The position numbers and the translations under genes are program-made. Below the pieces are notes generated by a model, which was not told the origin of the DNA, did not search any database, and was given only the letters and a program-made list of their open reading frames with translations. Shown here piece by piece: positions 56,718 to 64,000 of a DNA stretch of 64,000 nt; position 1 is the first letter of the stretch; each line of letters begins with the position of its first letter. The stretch is from Flagellimonas sp. 389 (GTDB lineage: Bacteria > Bacteroidota > Bacteroidia > Flavobacteriales > Flavobacteriaceae): NCBI RefSeq assembly GCF_018449435.1, contig NZ_JAHCMU010000010.1:1-64000 (forward strand), read 5' to 3'.

Positions 56718-57755
56718 ATGAAAACTCCTCTTTTACAATTCACTGACCGCGGAATTTACTGTGATGCGGCCAATGTTTATTTAGACCCATGGAAACCCGT
56801 GGACAAAGCCATTATTTCCCATGGCCATGCAGACCATAGTCGCTGGGGACATAAAAAATATATTACCCACCATCGTAACATACCGATTATAAAACATCGA
56901 CTTGGTAACATCAACGTTACAGGAAAAGAATGGGGCGAAACATTCACCATTCAAGGGGTCAAATTCAGTTTGTACCCTGCAGGACATATTGTAGGTTCAT
57001 CACAGATAAGAGTAGAATATAAAGGTGAAATTTGGGTTTTTACAGGAGATTATAAGATTGAAGATGATGGGTTGACCACCCCTTACGAATCCATAAAATG
57101 CCATACGTTCATTACCGAATGTACTTTTGGATTGCCCGCTTTTCTATGGACTCCCCAAAAGGAAGTCTTTGAAAGCATTAATTCTTGGTGGAGCCAGAAC
57201 AAAGCTGACGGCAACACCTCTATCCTATTTGGATATTCACTGGGAAAAGCACAACGATTGCTAAAACATCTTGACCCATCCATAGGAAAAATATATACCC
57301 ATGGTGCGGTAGAGAAGATGACCCAAGTACTACGCCCTTTAGTCAATTTCCCAGAAACGGAACTGATTACCCGAGACACTAAAAAAGAAGATATCAGAGG
57401 AAATATTGTCATTGCTCCACCTTCTGCGCATGGCAGTACCTGGATTCGTAAAATGGTGCCTTACGTTACCGCCTCCGCGAGTGGTTGGATGGCATTTCGT
57501 GGTGCACGCCGCAGGCGTGCCATCGATAAAGGCTTTGTATTGAGCGACCATTGCGACTGGCCAGGATTATTGAGCGCTATAAAAAACACTGGAGCCGAAA
57601 AGATTATCTGCACCCATGGCTACACTGAAATTTTTTCAAAATACCTAAGAGAACTAGGTTACGATGCCCGTACGGAGACCACACAATACGAAGGTGAAAG
57701 CCCTTCCCCTACGCCTGCGGACGAAGGAGAAGTTATTGAAAACACACAATACTGA
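56718..57755 (+). CDS. DNA-ligase-associated exonuclease (metallo-beta-lactamase fold)
   Basis: The 345-residue protein has a metallo-beta-lactamase/beta-CASP fold: SHGHADHSRWGHKKY (HxHxDH metal site) near residue 34, YPAGHIVGSSQI, VFTGDYK, ECTFGLP, and the RGARRRRAIDKGFVLSDHCDW segment. It matches the ligase-associated exonuclease family (TIGR04122 type), shown in Pseudomonas putida to belong to a manganese-dependent nuclease/helicase/ligase cluster. The C-terminus has an extra stretch SPSPTPADEGE, encoded by a short palindrome between EGE and EGE, which looks like an in-frame insertion. Its stop codon overlaps the ligase ATG by one base. Confidence 0.9.
   Translation: MKTPLLQFTDRGIYCDAANVYLDPWKPVDKAIISHGHADHSRWGHKKYITHHRNIPIIKHRLGNINVTGKEWGETFTIQGVKFSLYPAGHIVGSSQIRVEYKGEIWVFTGDYKIEDDGLTTPYESIKCHTFITECTFGLPAFLWTPQKEVFESINSWWSQNKADGNTSILFGYSLGKAQRLLKHLDPSIGKIYTHGAVEKMTQVLRPLVNFPETELITRDTKKEDIRGNIVIAPPSAHGSTWIRKMVPYVTASASGWMAFRGARRRRAIDKGFVLSDHCDWPGLLSAIKNTGAEKIICTHGYTEIFSKYLRELGYDARTETTQYEGESPSPTPADEGEVIENTQY
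57702..57727. repeat. Short palindromic insertion in the exonuclease 3' end
   Basis: CCTTCCCCTACGCCTGCGGACGAAGG has CCTTC/GAAGG ends and is flanked by GAAGGTGAA and GAAGGAGAA, like a small target duplication. It is read in frame as part of SPSPTPADEGE. Confidence 0.4.
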
Positions 57756-59497
57756 TGGCTACAGATACTCAAATCACTACCGAGCAAAAACCCACCTCTG
57801 GGGGGATGGGGGGCTTTGCAGATCTCATAAAAACGTTGGACAGCACCAACAAGACCAATGCAAAAGTCCAAGCGTTGGTAGATTATTTTCAAAAGGCCAG
57901 TCCTAAAGATAAAGTTTGGACCATAGCCATACTCTCGCACCGTAGACCTCCCAGGCCCGTTAATACGACTTTACTTCGCGAATGGGCGGCAGAATTGGCA
58001 AACATCCCATTATGGTTGTTCGAGGAAAGTTACCATATTGTTGGCGATTTAGCGGAGACCATTGCGTTGATCATTCCAGCTGGGGAAACATCGACCAAAA
58101 AAAGTCTGACCAATTATTTGGAAGAAATGATTGCACTAAAACCCAAAACCGAAGAAGAAAAAAAGACCTATCTCTTCAATAATTGGAGCCAACTAAATTA
58201 TTATGAACGCTTTGTTTTCACCAAGTTGATTACAGGAGGATTTCGAATAGGAATCAGTCAAAAATTGATGACCAAAGCACTTTCCAAAGCAACCGAAATC
58301 GACGAAGATGTATTGGCTTACAAACTTATGGGCAATTGGAACCCGAACACCATCACTTTTGAAGATTTGGTACTACAGGAAAATGAGAGCGACTATCTCT
58401 CCAAACCATATCCCTTTTATCTGGCCTATGCCATTGAAGATGAGGTTTCAGATTTAGGAAATGTAGAAGATTGGTCTATCGAGCATAAATGGGACGGCAT
58501 ACGTTCTCAAGTCATCATTAGAAACGACGAGCTTTTTGTCTGGAGCCGTGGTGAAGAATTGGTGACGGATAAATATCCAGAATTCCAAAATTTTATTGGG
58601 GTGATTCCAAATGGGACCGTTCTGGATGGGGAACTGCTTCCCTACCCCAATGGCGAAATTGGCACTTTTAATGATTTACAGACCCGCATCGGTCGAAAAA
58701 CAGTTTCCAAAGCACTTTTAAAGAAAACCCCAGTAGTCCTAAAAGTGTATGATTTGCTGGAATGGGAAGGAGAAGATGTTAGAACTTGGAAATTTCTAGA
58801 AAGAAGAAAAAACCTCGAAAAACTTTATAGTTCGGTGGTTTCGACTCCGCTCAACCACCAAAAAGATGAAAATTTGGTCACTGAGCGTAGCCGAAGTTAC
58901 CTACCATTACTTTTGTCCGAACGCTTAGACTTCAATTCTTGGGGCGAAGTAGCCCAAGAGCGACTAAAGTCCAGAGATATGCGAAGCGAAGGTTTAATGC
59001 TGAAAAGAAAAGATTCTGCCTATCAAGTAGGTCGTAAAAAAGGAGATTGGTGGAAGTGGAAAGTCGATCCCTTGACCGTTGATGCGGTGCTCACCTATGC
59101 CATGCGAGGTCATGGACGACGAAGCAATCTATTTACCGACTATACATTTGCATTATGGCAAGAAAAAGAAAATGGAGAGAAAGAATTGGTAACCTTTGCG
59201 AAGGCCTATTCTGGATTGACTGATTCAGAATTTAGACTTGTAGATGCTTGGATAAAGAAAAACACCTTGGAACGTTTTGGCCCTGTGCGCAGTGTTACCC
59301 CACATCATGTTTTTGAAATTGCGTTTGAAGGGATTGCTTTATCAAAACGGCATAAAAGCGGTGTAGCCACAAGGTTTCCACGTATCTTGCGATGGAGAAA
59401 AGATAAAAAGATTGAAGATGTAAATACGTTAGAGGATTTGAAGGCACTGATTCCCTCTCCTCAATCCTCTCCAAAAGAGAGGAAACCATTGAGATAA
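57755..59497 (+). CDS. ATP-dependent DNA ligase of the Lhr-type repair cluster
   Basis: The 580-residue protein is a three-domain ATP-dependent ligase: N-terminal helical domain (about 20-215), adenylation domain with nucleotidyl lysine in EHKWDGIRSQV (Lys 245), LDGELLPYP, MRSEGLMLKRKDS and WWKWKVDP, then an OB domain ending GVATRFPRILRWRKDK. It seals nicks during repair with its cluster partners (TIGR04120 type). Three parts look like translated repeats: residues about 12-20 (KPTSGGMGGF), about 360-383 (SVVSTPLNHQKDENLVTERS, inside the adenylation domain) and the tail SPQSSPKERKPLR. Confidence 0.92.
   Translation: MATDTQITTEQKPTSGGMGGFADLIKTLDSTNKTNAKVQALVDYFQKASPKDKVWTIAILSHRRPPRPVNTTLLREWAAELANIPLWLFEESYHIVGDLAETIALIIPAGETSTKKSLTNYLEEMIALKPKTEEEKKTYLFNNWSQLNYYERFVFTKLITGGFRIGISQKLMTKALSKATEIDEDVLAYKLMGNWNPNTITFEDLVLQENESDYLSKPYPFYLAYAIEDEVSDLGNVEDWSIEHKWDGIRSQVIIRNDELFVWSRGEELVTDKYPEFQNFIGVIPNGTVLDGELLPYPNGEIGTFNDLQTRIGRKTVSKALLKKTPVVLKVYDLLEWEGEDVRTWKFLERRKNLEKLYSSVVSTPLNHQKDENLVTERSRSYLPLLLSERLDFNSWGEVAQERLKSRDMRSEGLMLKRKDSAYQVGRKKGDWWKWKVDPLTVDAVLTYAMRGHGRRSNLFTDYTFALWQEKENGEKELVTFAKAYSGLTDSEFRLVDAWIKKNTLERFGPVRSVTPHHVFEIAFEGIALSKRHKSGVATRFPRILRWRKDKKIEDVNTLEDLKALIPSPQSSPKERKPLR
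57791..57816. repeat. G-rich repeat fragment at ligase start
   Basis: CCACCTCTGGGGGGATGGGGGGCT lies 36 bases into the ligase frame and encodes PTSGGMGG. Homologous ligases normally begin with a MxxFAxLIKTLD-like segment, which here starts right after it, so an inserted repeat fragment is plausible. Confidence 0.35.
58834..58901. repeat. REP-like pair inside the DNA ligase gene
   Basis: Two palindromes in opposite orientation are separated by about 16 bases. The first has GGTGGTT/AACCACC arms around TCGACTCCGCTC (58834-58859). The second has GGTCACTGAGCGTAGCCGAAG with partial GGT..ACC ends (58876-58901). The cores TTCGACTCCGCTCA and, inverted, TGAGCGTAGCCGAA match each other and the palindrome after prs (28532-28548). 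The unit keeps the ligase frame open. Confidence 0.65.
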
Positions 59498-59534
59498 AAG
59501 ACAAGTGATAAAGTTCCCTCTCCTTTGGAGAGGG
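59456..59534. repeat. Two CCCTCTCC hairpins at the ligase/helicase junction
   Basis: TCCTCTC/GAGAGGA (59465-59483, 5-base loop) ends the ligase coding sequence. CCCTCTCC/GGAGAGGG (59516-59534, TTT loop) is followed by TTAGGGTGAGA just before the helicase ATG. Both are perfect stems of 7 and 8 bp with related sequence, resembling a dispersed flavobacterial repeat. They lack T-tracts, so termination is unlikely. Confidence 0.6.
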
Positions 59535-59548
59535 TTAGGGTGAGACTT

Positions 59549-62011
59549 ATGAACAGAAAACAACTTTTTGAGATTGCAGAAACCTGGTTCCAACAGCAGA
59601 GCTGGAAACCGTTTGCATTTCAAAAAGAGACTTGGACCGCATTTTTACAAGGCAAACATGGTCTGCTAAATGCACCAACGGGAAGCGGAAAAACCTATGC
59701 CCTATGGTTTCCCATCGTACTCAACTACATCAAAAAACATCCTGACTATAAAACCAGGCACAAGAAAGGGCTAAAAGCAATCTGGATTACACCGCTCCGT
59801 GCCCTATCTCAAGAAATTAAACAATCCGCAGAGCGGATAACACAAGATTTAGATACCCAGATGACGGTTGGTATTCGCACAGGAGACACGTCTACCAAGG
59901 AACGTTCCAGACAGAAAACCAATATGCCCGACCTATTGATTACGACTCCCGAAAGCCTTCAATTATTGCTTTCGTCAAAAGGTTATGAAAAGGTATTCAA
60001 AGATTGCTCGGCGATTGTGGTTGATGAATGGCACGAATTGCTTGGCACGAAACGTGGAGTTCAAATGGAACTGGGTTTGTCCCGGCTAAAAACTATTTGT
60101 AGCCACTTACGGATTTGGGGTATTTCAGCTACTATTGGGAATTTAGAACAGGCAAGGGAAGTACTTCTGGGACCAACCTCAGAAGCCCTTCAAAATTCTA
60201 TTTTGGTTAAAGCTAAGCTCAATAAAAAGATTACGGTTAAGAGCATTATCCCCGAAAAAATGGAAACTTTTCCATGGCGGGGACACCTTGGGCTTCATTT
60301 ATTAGAAGATGTAGTCCCAATCATTAATTCCAGTAAAACCACATTATTATTCACCAATACCCGAAGCCAGTGTGAAATCTGGTTTCAAAAAATACTGGAA
60401 AAACATCCTGAATATGCTGGTGAAATGGCCATGCACCATGGCAGTGTAAACAAGGAGACCCGTATTTGGGTGGAACAGGCCATTCGCAATGAAAGTTTAA
60501 AAGCGGTAGTTTGCACATCCAGTCTTGATTTAGGGGTAGATTTTGCTCCTGTGGAAACCGTGGTTCAAATTGGTGGCCCCAAAGGTGTTGCACGTTTTTT
60601 ACAACGTGCCGGACGTAGCGGGCATAGGCCAGGTGAAGAAAGCGTCATTCACTTTCTACCTACCCATGCCATGGAGCTTATAGAGGCTTCCGCCATGCAG
60701 AAGGCGGTTAAACATGAAGCTGTGGAAGATAGAATTCCCTATTTGAACAGTTACGATGTGCTATTACAATATCTTACCACACTGGCGGTTTCTGATGGGT
60801 TTTATCCTGAAGAAATTTACTCAGAAATTAAACAAACTTTTTGTTACCAAGCGCTTTCAGAAGATGAATGGCAATGGTTGTTGAATTTTTTGGTCATGGG
60901 CAGTCAAAGCCTAAAAACCTACGATGAATACCAAAAAGTCGAAGTCGAAGCCGATGGTAAGTTCAAAGTGAACAATCGGGGTATTGCCATGCGACACCGT
61001 TTTCAAATAGGCACTATCGTTGGTGATGCCGCTATTTCAGTTCGCTACCAAAAAGGAGGTTATATAGGTTCTATCGAGGAATATTTTATTTCCAAACTCT
61101 CTCCAGGTGATGTCTTCACCTTTGCAGGGAGAAACTTAGAGTTTATCAGAATTAAGGGAATGCAGGCCCATGTTCGCAATTCGACCAAACGCACCAACAA
61201 GGTCCCCAGCTGGATGGGGGGGCGCCTAAGTTTTTCAGCCCAAATGTCAGAACTGTTACGACAGGAACTGTATACCGCTGAACTAGCGATTTCAAAACAA
61301 TCCAATGAAATAAAATCGCTCTCACCCATGTTTACAAAGCAACGAGAAGAGAGTATTGTACCAAGACCTGAAGAGTTCTTGATTGAAACTTTTAAGACCA
61401 GGGATGGCTACCATCATATTTTCTATCCCTTTGAAGGCCGAGGGGTGCATGAGGCAATGAGCAGTTTACTATCCTATCGTATCAGTTTGCTTTCCCCGAT
61501 TACATGCTCATTGGCTTTTAATGACTATGGATTCGAAATGCTTTCTGATAAACCCATTGACATTCAAAATGTATTGGACAACGACCTTTTCAGTACAGAA
61601 TATATGCTGAGTGACCTTCAAAAGAGCTTGAACAGTAATGAAATGGCTAGACGTAAGTTTCGCGATATTGCGGTAATCAGTGGTATGGTCTTTACAGGGT
61701 ATCCAGAAAAAGGTGTCAAAATGAAACACCTGCAAAGCAGTTCCCAACTATTGTTCGATGTGTTCAAGGATTTTGAAGCAGATAACTTATTGTATCGACA
61801 GGCATTTACGGAAACTTTTGAACACCAGCTCGAGGAAGGGCGTTTACGTTTGGCACTGGAACGAATTGCGAAACAAGAGATTGTTTGGAAGCAATGCGAG
61901 AAACCTACACCATTTTCTTTTCCAATTATTACGGATCGACTTCGTGAAAAATTATCCAATGAGAAATTGGCCGATCGTATTAAACGTATGACCAAAATTT
62001 TGATGAAATGA
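59549..62011 (+). CDS. DNA-ligase-associated DEXH-box helicase (Lhr-Core type)
   Basis: The ATG at 59549 gives MNRKQLFEIAETWFQQQSW; eight upstream codons are open but lie in a repeat. The protein of 820 residues has Walker A APTGSGKTYA, motif Ia TPLRALSQEI, TTPESLQLLLS, the DEWH box (VVDEWHELLG) where the family has DExH, motif III GISATIGN, and motifs V/VI (VCTSSLDLGVDF, LQRAGRSGHRPGE). A C-terminal Lhr-core region follows. It matches the ligase-associated helicase family (TIGR04121 type), a 3'-to-5' ssDNA translocase in P. putida. Its stop overlaps a toxin-antitoxin gene frame by 4 bases. Confidence 0.93.
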   Translation: MNRKQLFEIAETWFQQQSWKPFAFQKETWTAFLQGKHGLLNAPTGSGKTYALWFPIVLNYIKKHPDYKTRHKKGLKAIWITPLRALSQEIKQSAERITQDLDTQMTVGIRTGDTSTKERSRQKTNMPDLLITTPESLQLLLSSKGYEKVFKDCSAIVVDEWHELLGTKRGVQMELGLSRLKTICSHLRIWGISATIGNLEQAREVLLGPTSEALQNSILVKAKLNKKITVKSIIPEKMETFPWRGHLGLHLLEDVVPIINSSKTTLLFTNTRSQCEIWFQKILEKHPEYAGEMAMHHGSVNKETRIWVEQAIRNESLKAVVCTSSLDLGVDFAPVETVVQIGGPKGVARFLQRAGRSGHRPGEESVIHFLPTHAMELIEASAMQKAVKHEAVEDRIPYLNSYDVLLQYLTTLAVSDGFYPEEIYSEIKQTFCYQALSEDEWQWLLNFLVMGSQSLKTYDEYQKVEVEADGKFKVNNRGIAMRHRFQIGTIVGDAAISVRYQKGGYIGSIEEYFISKLSPGDVFTFAGRNLEFIRIKGMQAHVRNSTKRTNKVPSWMGGRLSFSAQMSELLRQELYTAELAISKQSNEIKSLSPMFTKQREESIVPRPEEFLIETFKTRDGYHHIFYPFEGRGVHEAMSSLLSYRISLLSPITCSLAFNDYGFEMLSDKPIDIQNVLDNDLFSTEYMLSDLQKSLNSNEMARRKFRDIAVISGMVFTGYPEKGVKMKHLQSSSQLLFDVFKDFEADNLLYRQAFTETFEHQLEEGRLRLALERIAKQEIVWKQCEKPTPFSFPIITDRLREKLSNEKLADRIKRMTKILMK

Positions 62012-62049
62012 ACCTTGTAAAATTATTTAACTTTACAAAAAGCTTCACC

Positions 62050-62283
62050 ATGAGTGTTTCAGAACTACAAAATGAAATTATAAAAAATCTACTTTCGATA
62101 GAAGATGAGGAAACCTTGATTCTTTTTAAACAATTGTTGAACAATCATGCAAATACTGCTGTATATCAACTCAGCAAAACTGAGAAAAACTTGATTTCAG
62201 AAAGTATTACCGATTACAATTCGAACAAGGTTTTGACCAATGAATCTGTTTTTAAAAAGAATGATAAATGGCTAAACGAATAG
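62050..62283 (+). CDS. Putative type II antitoxin
   Basis: Starting at ATG 62050 (MSVSELQNEIIKNLLSIED) the 77-residue protein is helical and acidic, with LLSIEDEETLILFKQLLNN in the first half and NEKVLTNESVF-like SNKVLTNESVFKKNDKWLNE at the end. An ATG at 62008 overlapping the helicase stop is the alternative start (91 residues). It overlaps the ParE/RelE-type toxin gene by 16 bases and is placed first, as antitoxins usually are. No clear DNA-binding fold was recognised, so the call rests on size and neighbour. Confidence 0.65.
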   Translation: MSVSELQNEIIKNLLSIEDEETLILFKQLLNNHANTAVYQLSKTEKNLISESITDYNSNKVLTNESVFKKNDKWLNE

Positions 62284-62561
62284 TTTGGACATCAAAAGCA
62301 GATGCTGTTTTCACGAAAATCCTAGAATTTTACAGCGAGAGAAACGGTTCAAAAACCTACAGTCGCAAGCTAAATAAAGAAATCAATGCTAACTTAAAGC
62401 TTCTATCCAAATATCCTTTACTGGGGATAAAAACAAATCAATCAAACATTTACGTTCTTATTAAAGGACATTACAAAATATTCTACGAGCTAAAGCTTGA
62501 TGAAATTATAATTCATCTAATTTGGGATACTAGGCAAAATCCATCTAGTTTAAAACTATAA
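62268..62561 (+). CDS. ParE/RelE-family toxin
   Basis: The 97-residue protein has the ParE/RelE superfamily layout: RIVWTSKADAVFTKILEFYSERNG (first strand and helices), LKLLSKYPLLGIKT, YVLIKGHYKIFYEL and the final strand IIIHLIWDTRQNP. It resembles the Bacteroidetes YoeB/ParE-like 'type II toxin-antitoxin RelE/ParE family' proteins. Whether it targets gyrase or mRNA cannot be decided. It overlaps the antitoxin gene and ends one base before the PdeM gene start, so the pair is inserted into the ligase-associated cluster. Confidence 0.82.
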   Translation: MAKRIVWTSKADAVFTKILEFYSERNGSKTYSRKLNKEINANLKLLSKYPLLGIKTNQSNIYVLIKGHYKIFYELKLDEIIIHLIWDTRQNPSSLKL

Positions 62562-62562
62562 C

Positions 62563-63195
62563 GTGACCCAATCCATCCAAATAATAAATCAAGAATTCCG
62601 ACTCCATCCTTTAGGGGGAATTTTTTGGGTGGAAAAATCAATGCTATTGATCAGTGATGTGCACTTGGGAAAGGTAGCCCATTTTAGAAAGTTTGGAGCG
62701 GCCGTACCGCAAAAAGCCATCCATAAAAATTTTATGCTCTTGGATGAAATCGTTAGTGAATTTCAACCCTTTCAAATTTGTTTTCTTGGGGATTTGTTTC
62801 ATTCCTCATTGAACAAAGAATGGCGGCTGTTTGAAAATTGGGTGGGGAAAACACCAGCAGAGATTGTTCTTGTAGCGGGCAATCATGACATCATCGCACC
62901 AGAAAAATTTGAAAATCTAGGCATCAGCATATTTCAAGAATTGGAACTCGACGGTTTGTTATTGACGCATCATCCAGAAGAAAAAGAAGGGTTCTTCAAT
63001 TTTTGCGGACATATTCATCCTGCCATACGATTGAAAGGTTTTGGCAGACAGCGCCTAAAGCTACCATGCTTTTTTAAGAAACCACAACAATTAATCTTAC
63101 CTGCCTTTGGTAAATTTACTGGAACTTTTGTGCTAGAGCCGACCAAAGAAGATGAGGTTTACGCCATTGTAGAGGACGAAATCATAAAAGTATAG
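62563..63195 (+). CDS. pdeM: DNA-ligase-associated phosphoesterase PdeM
   Basis: The start is GTG, one base after the toxin stop codon. The 210-residue metallophosphoesterase has the five motif blocks: LLISDVHLGKVAHF, CFLGDLFHSSLN, VAGNHDII, LTHHPE and FCGHIHPAI. It matches the ligase-associated phosphoesterase (TIGR04123 type, PdeM), a manganese-dependent nuclease or phosphodiesterase of the Lhr-Core/ligase/exonuclease set. In most genomes it directly follows or borders the helicase; here the toxin-antitoxin pair lies between. Confidence 0.92.
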   Translation: MTQSIQIINQEFRLHPLGGIFWVEKSMLLISDVHLGKVAHFRKFGAAVPQKAIHKNFMLLDEIVSEFQPFQICFLGDLFHSSLNKEWRLFENWVGKTPAEIVLVAGNHDIIAPEKFENLGISIFQELELDGLLLTHHPEEKEGFFNFCGHIHPAIRLKGFGRQRLKLPCFFKKPQQLILPAFGKFTGTFVLEPTKEDEVYAIVEDEIIKV

Positions 63196-63202
63196 CGAAT
63201 GC

Positions 63203-63234
63203 TTTGCCCATAATTTTTCTTCAATCTATATTTG
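63203..63234 (+). promoter_or_regulatory. Promoter of mfd
   Basis: TTTG (63203-63206), a 20-base spacer and TATATTTG (63227-63234) match the Bacteroidetes -33/-7 pattern closely. It ends 17 bases before the TTG proposed as the mfd start. Confidence 0.55.
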
Positions 63235-63251
63235 CAGCAAAGTTTTTAGGT

Positions 63252-64000
63252 TGACCAAAGCCTCCATTTTAGAACTTTTTGAACAGTCTTCCCAACTTGG
63301 AAAACTGCACTTTGCCATTGCCCAACCTTTCGACAAGCAGAGAGCGGAAACACCAAAAATAAATCTCTCTGGTCTTACGGGCTCGGCTCTGTCTTTTGCA
63401 ATTTCTGGAGTTTTTAAGAAAAGTGAGTTTCCCTTCCTAGTGCTATTGAACGATAAAGAGGAAGCGGCTTATTATCTGAACGACTTAGAGCAGTTGATAG
63501 GTAAAAACGAAGTGCTTTTTTATCCTGGAAGCTATCGTAGGCCCTATCAGATTGAAGAAACCGATAACGCCAATGTGCTGCTGCGCGCAGAAGTTTTGAA
63601 CCGCATCAATTCGAGAAAGAAGCCTGCGGTCATCGTAACCTATCCCGATGCACTTTTTGAAAAGGTGGTCACTCGTAAAGAATTGGACAAAAACACCTTG
63701 AAAATTAAGTTGGAAGATACGCTCTCACTCGATTTTCTAAACGAAGTGCTTTTTGAGTACCAGTTTAAAAGAGTGGATTTTGTAACCGAACCGGGGGAAT
63801 TTTCGGTAAGGGGCGGTATTGTGGATGTCTTTTCGTTTTCACATGATGAACCGTACCGTATAGAATTTTTTGGGGATGAAGTTGAGAGCATTAGAACTTT
63901 TGATGTAGAAACACAACTATCTACCGAAAAAGTGAAACGCATTGCCATAATACCCAATGTGGAAAATAAGTTTTTACAAGAATCACGAGAAAGTTTTTTA
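63252..64000 (+). CDS. mfd: Transcription-repair coupling factor, N-terminal part (3' end outside window)
   Basis: The frame runs open off the end of the window. The suggested start is TTG 63252 (TKASILELFEQS), positioned by the promoter just upstream; no ATG in frame precedes the conserved region. Visible are the UvrB-like domain 1 features LTGSALSFAISGVF, FYPGSYRRPYQIEETDNANVLLRAEVLNRI, PAVIVTYPDALFEKV, and EPGEFSVRGGIVDVFSF...YRIEFFGDEVESIRTFDVE. Mfd displaces stalled RNA polymerase and recruits UvrA. The RecG-like translocase part lies beyond base 64000. Confidence 0.93.

Noticed and set aside
59516-59534. CCCTCTCC/GGAGAGGG hairpin as a terminator between ligase and helicase
   Set aside because: No T-tract follows, the helicase start is 15 bases downstream and the cluster is normally co-transcribed; a dispersed repeat fits better.

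Overview
The window looks like chromosomal DNA of a marine-type member of the Flavobacteriaceae (Bacteroidota). Supporting signs are low GC content, several type IX secretion (T9SS) cargo proteins with C-terminal sorting domains, PorP/SprF-family proteins, many short lipoproteins with an SC lipobox, promoters of the Bacteroidetes TAnnTTTG type, and housekeeping genes in flavobacterial form (fused OlsF/GlsF-like acyltransferase, L25/Ctc, RibF, PdeM-containing ligase cluster). No genus can be fixed from the sequence alone.

Layout. 1-3163: 3' end of a T9SS type-B adhesin whose visible 5' part is an abruptly GC-rich module, followed by a PorP/SprF protein and a dienelactone-hydrolase-like lipoprotein. 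3164-7034: a gene-poor, decayed-looking stretch with two unknown small genes, two long inverted repeats, a 5'-truncated LytS-type histidine kinase and its intact LytTR response regulator. 7027-9958 (minus): ECF sigma factor, probable anti-sigma membrane protein, DUF4097-like surface protein and a beta-barrel-like protein. 10095-23557 (minus): a giant 3517-residue T9SS adhesin (about 15 PKD-like modules, 15 DUF11 modules, type-B sorting domain), then PorP/SprF, then an OmpA-family protein with a PD40-type propeller.

23924-27022 (minus) is the most unusual locus: a HELAH zincin-like lipoprotein gene split by one in-frame TAA, followed by three overlapping genes for paralogous lipoproteins. The coding sequence for the conserved C-terminal TITDEDI motif doubles, in another frame, as the start of the next gene. 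27360-30650: tRNA-Leu(CAA), prs, L25/Ctc, pth and a lipoprotein. 30647-34447 (minus): a reprolysin-like T9SS metalloprotease. 34500-40287: ribF, an HTTM protein, serS, a TPR protein and a DUF4286 protein. 40435-41697 (minus): a kelch-like lipoprotein with 144-bp tandem repeats. 41886-49441: rsmA-mgtE, a secreted unknown protein, a cupin, a 2-hydroxyacid dehydrogenase, a membrane LuxR-type regulator and small membrane or unknown proteins.

49489-51303 is a compact arsenic-type operon (operator, arsR, DUF6428-like, ArsN-like GNAT, ArsC-type reductase) with no efflux gene in view. 51321-56516 holds the OlsF/GlsF-like acyltransferase, aspartate kinase, a GNAT, fructose-1,6-bisphosphatase and a TerB-like protein. 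56587-63195 is the DNA-ligase-associated repair cluster (exonuclease, ATP-dependent ligase, Lhr-type helicase, PdeM phosphoesterase). Short hairpin repeats have entered it repeatedly, several in frame inside coding sequence, and a ParE/RelE toxin-antitoxin pair interrupts it. The window ends inside mfd.

All assignments come from reading the sequence and from recalled family motifs; no database search was run.
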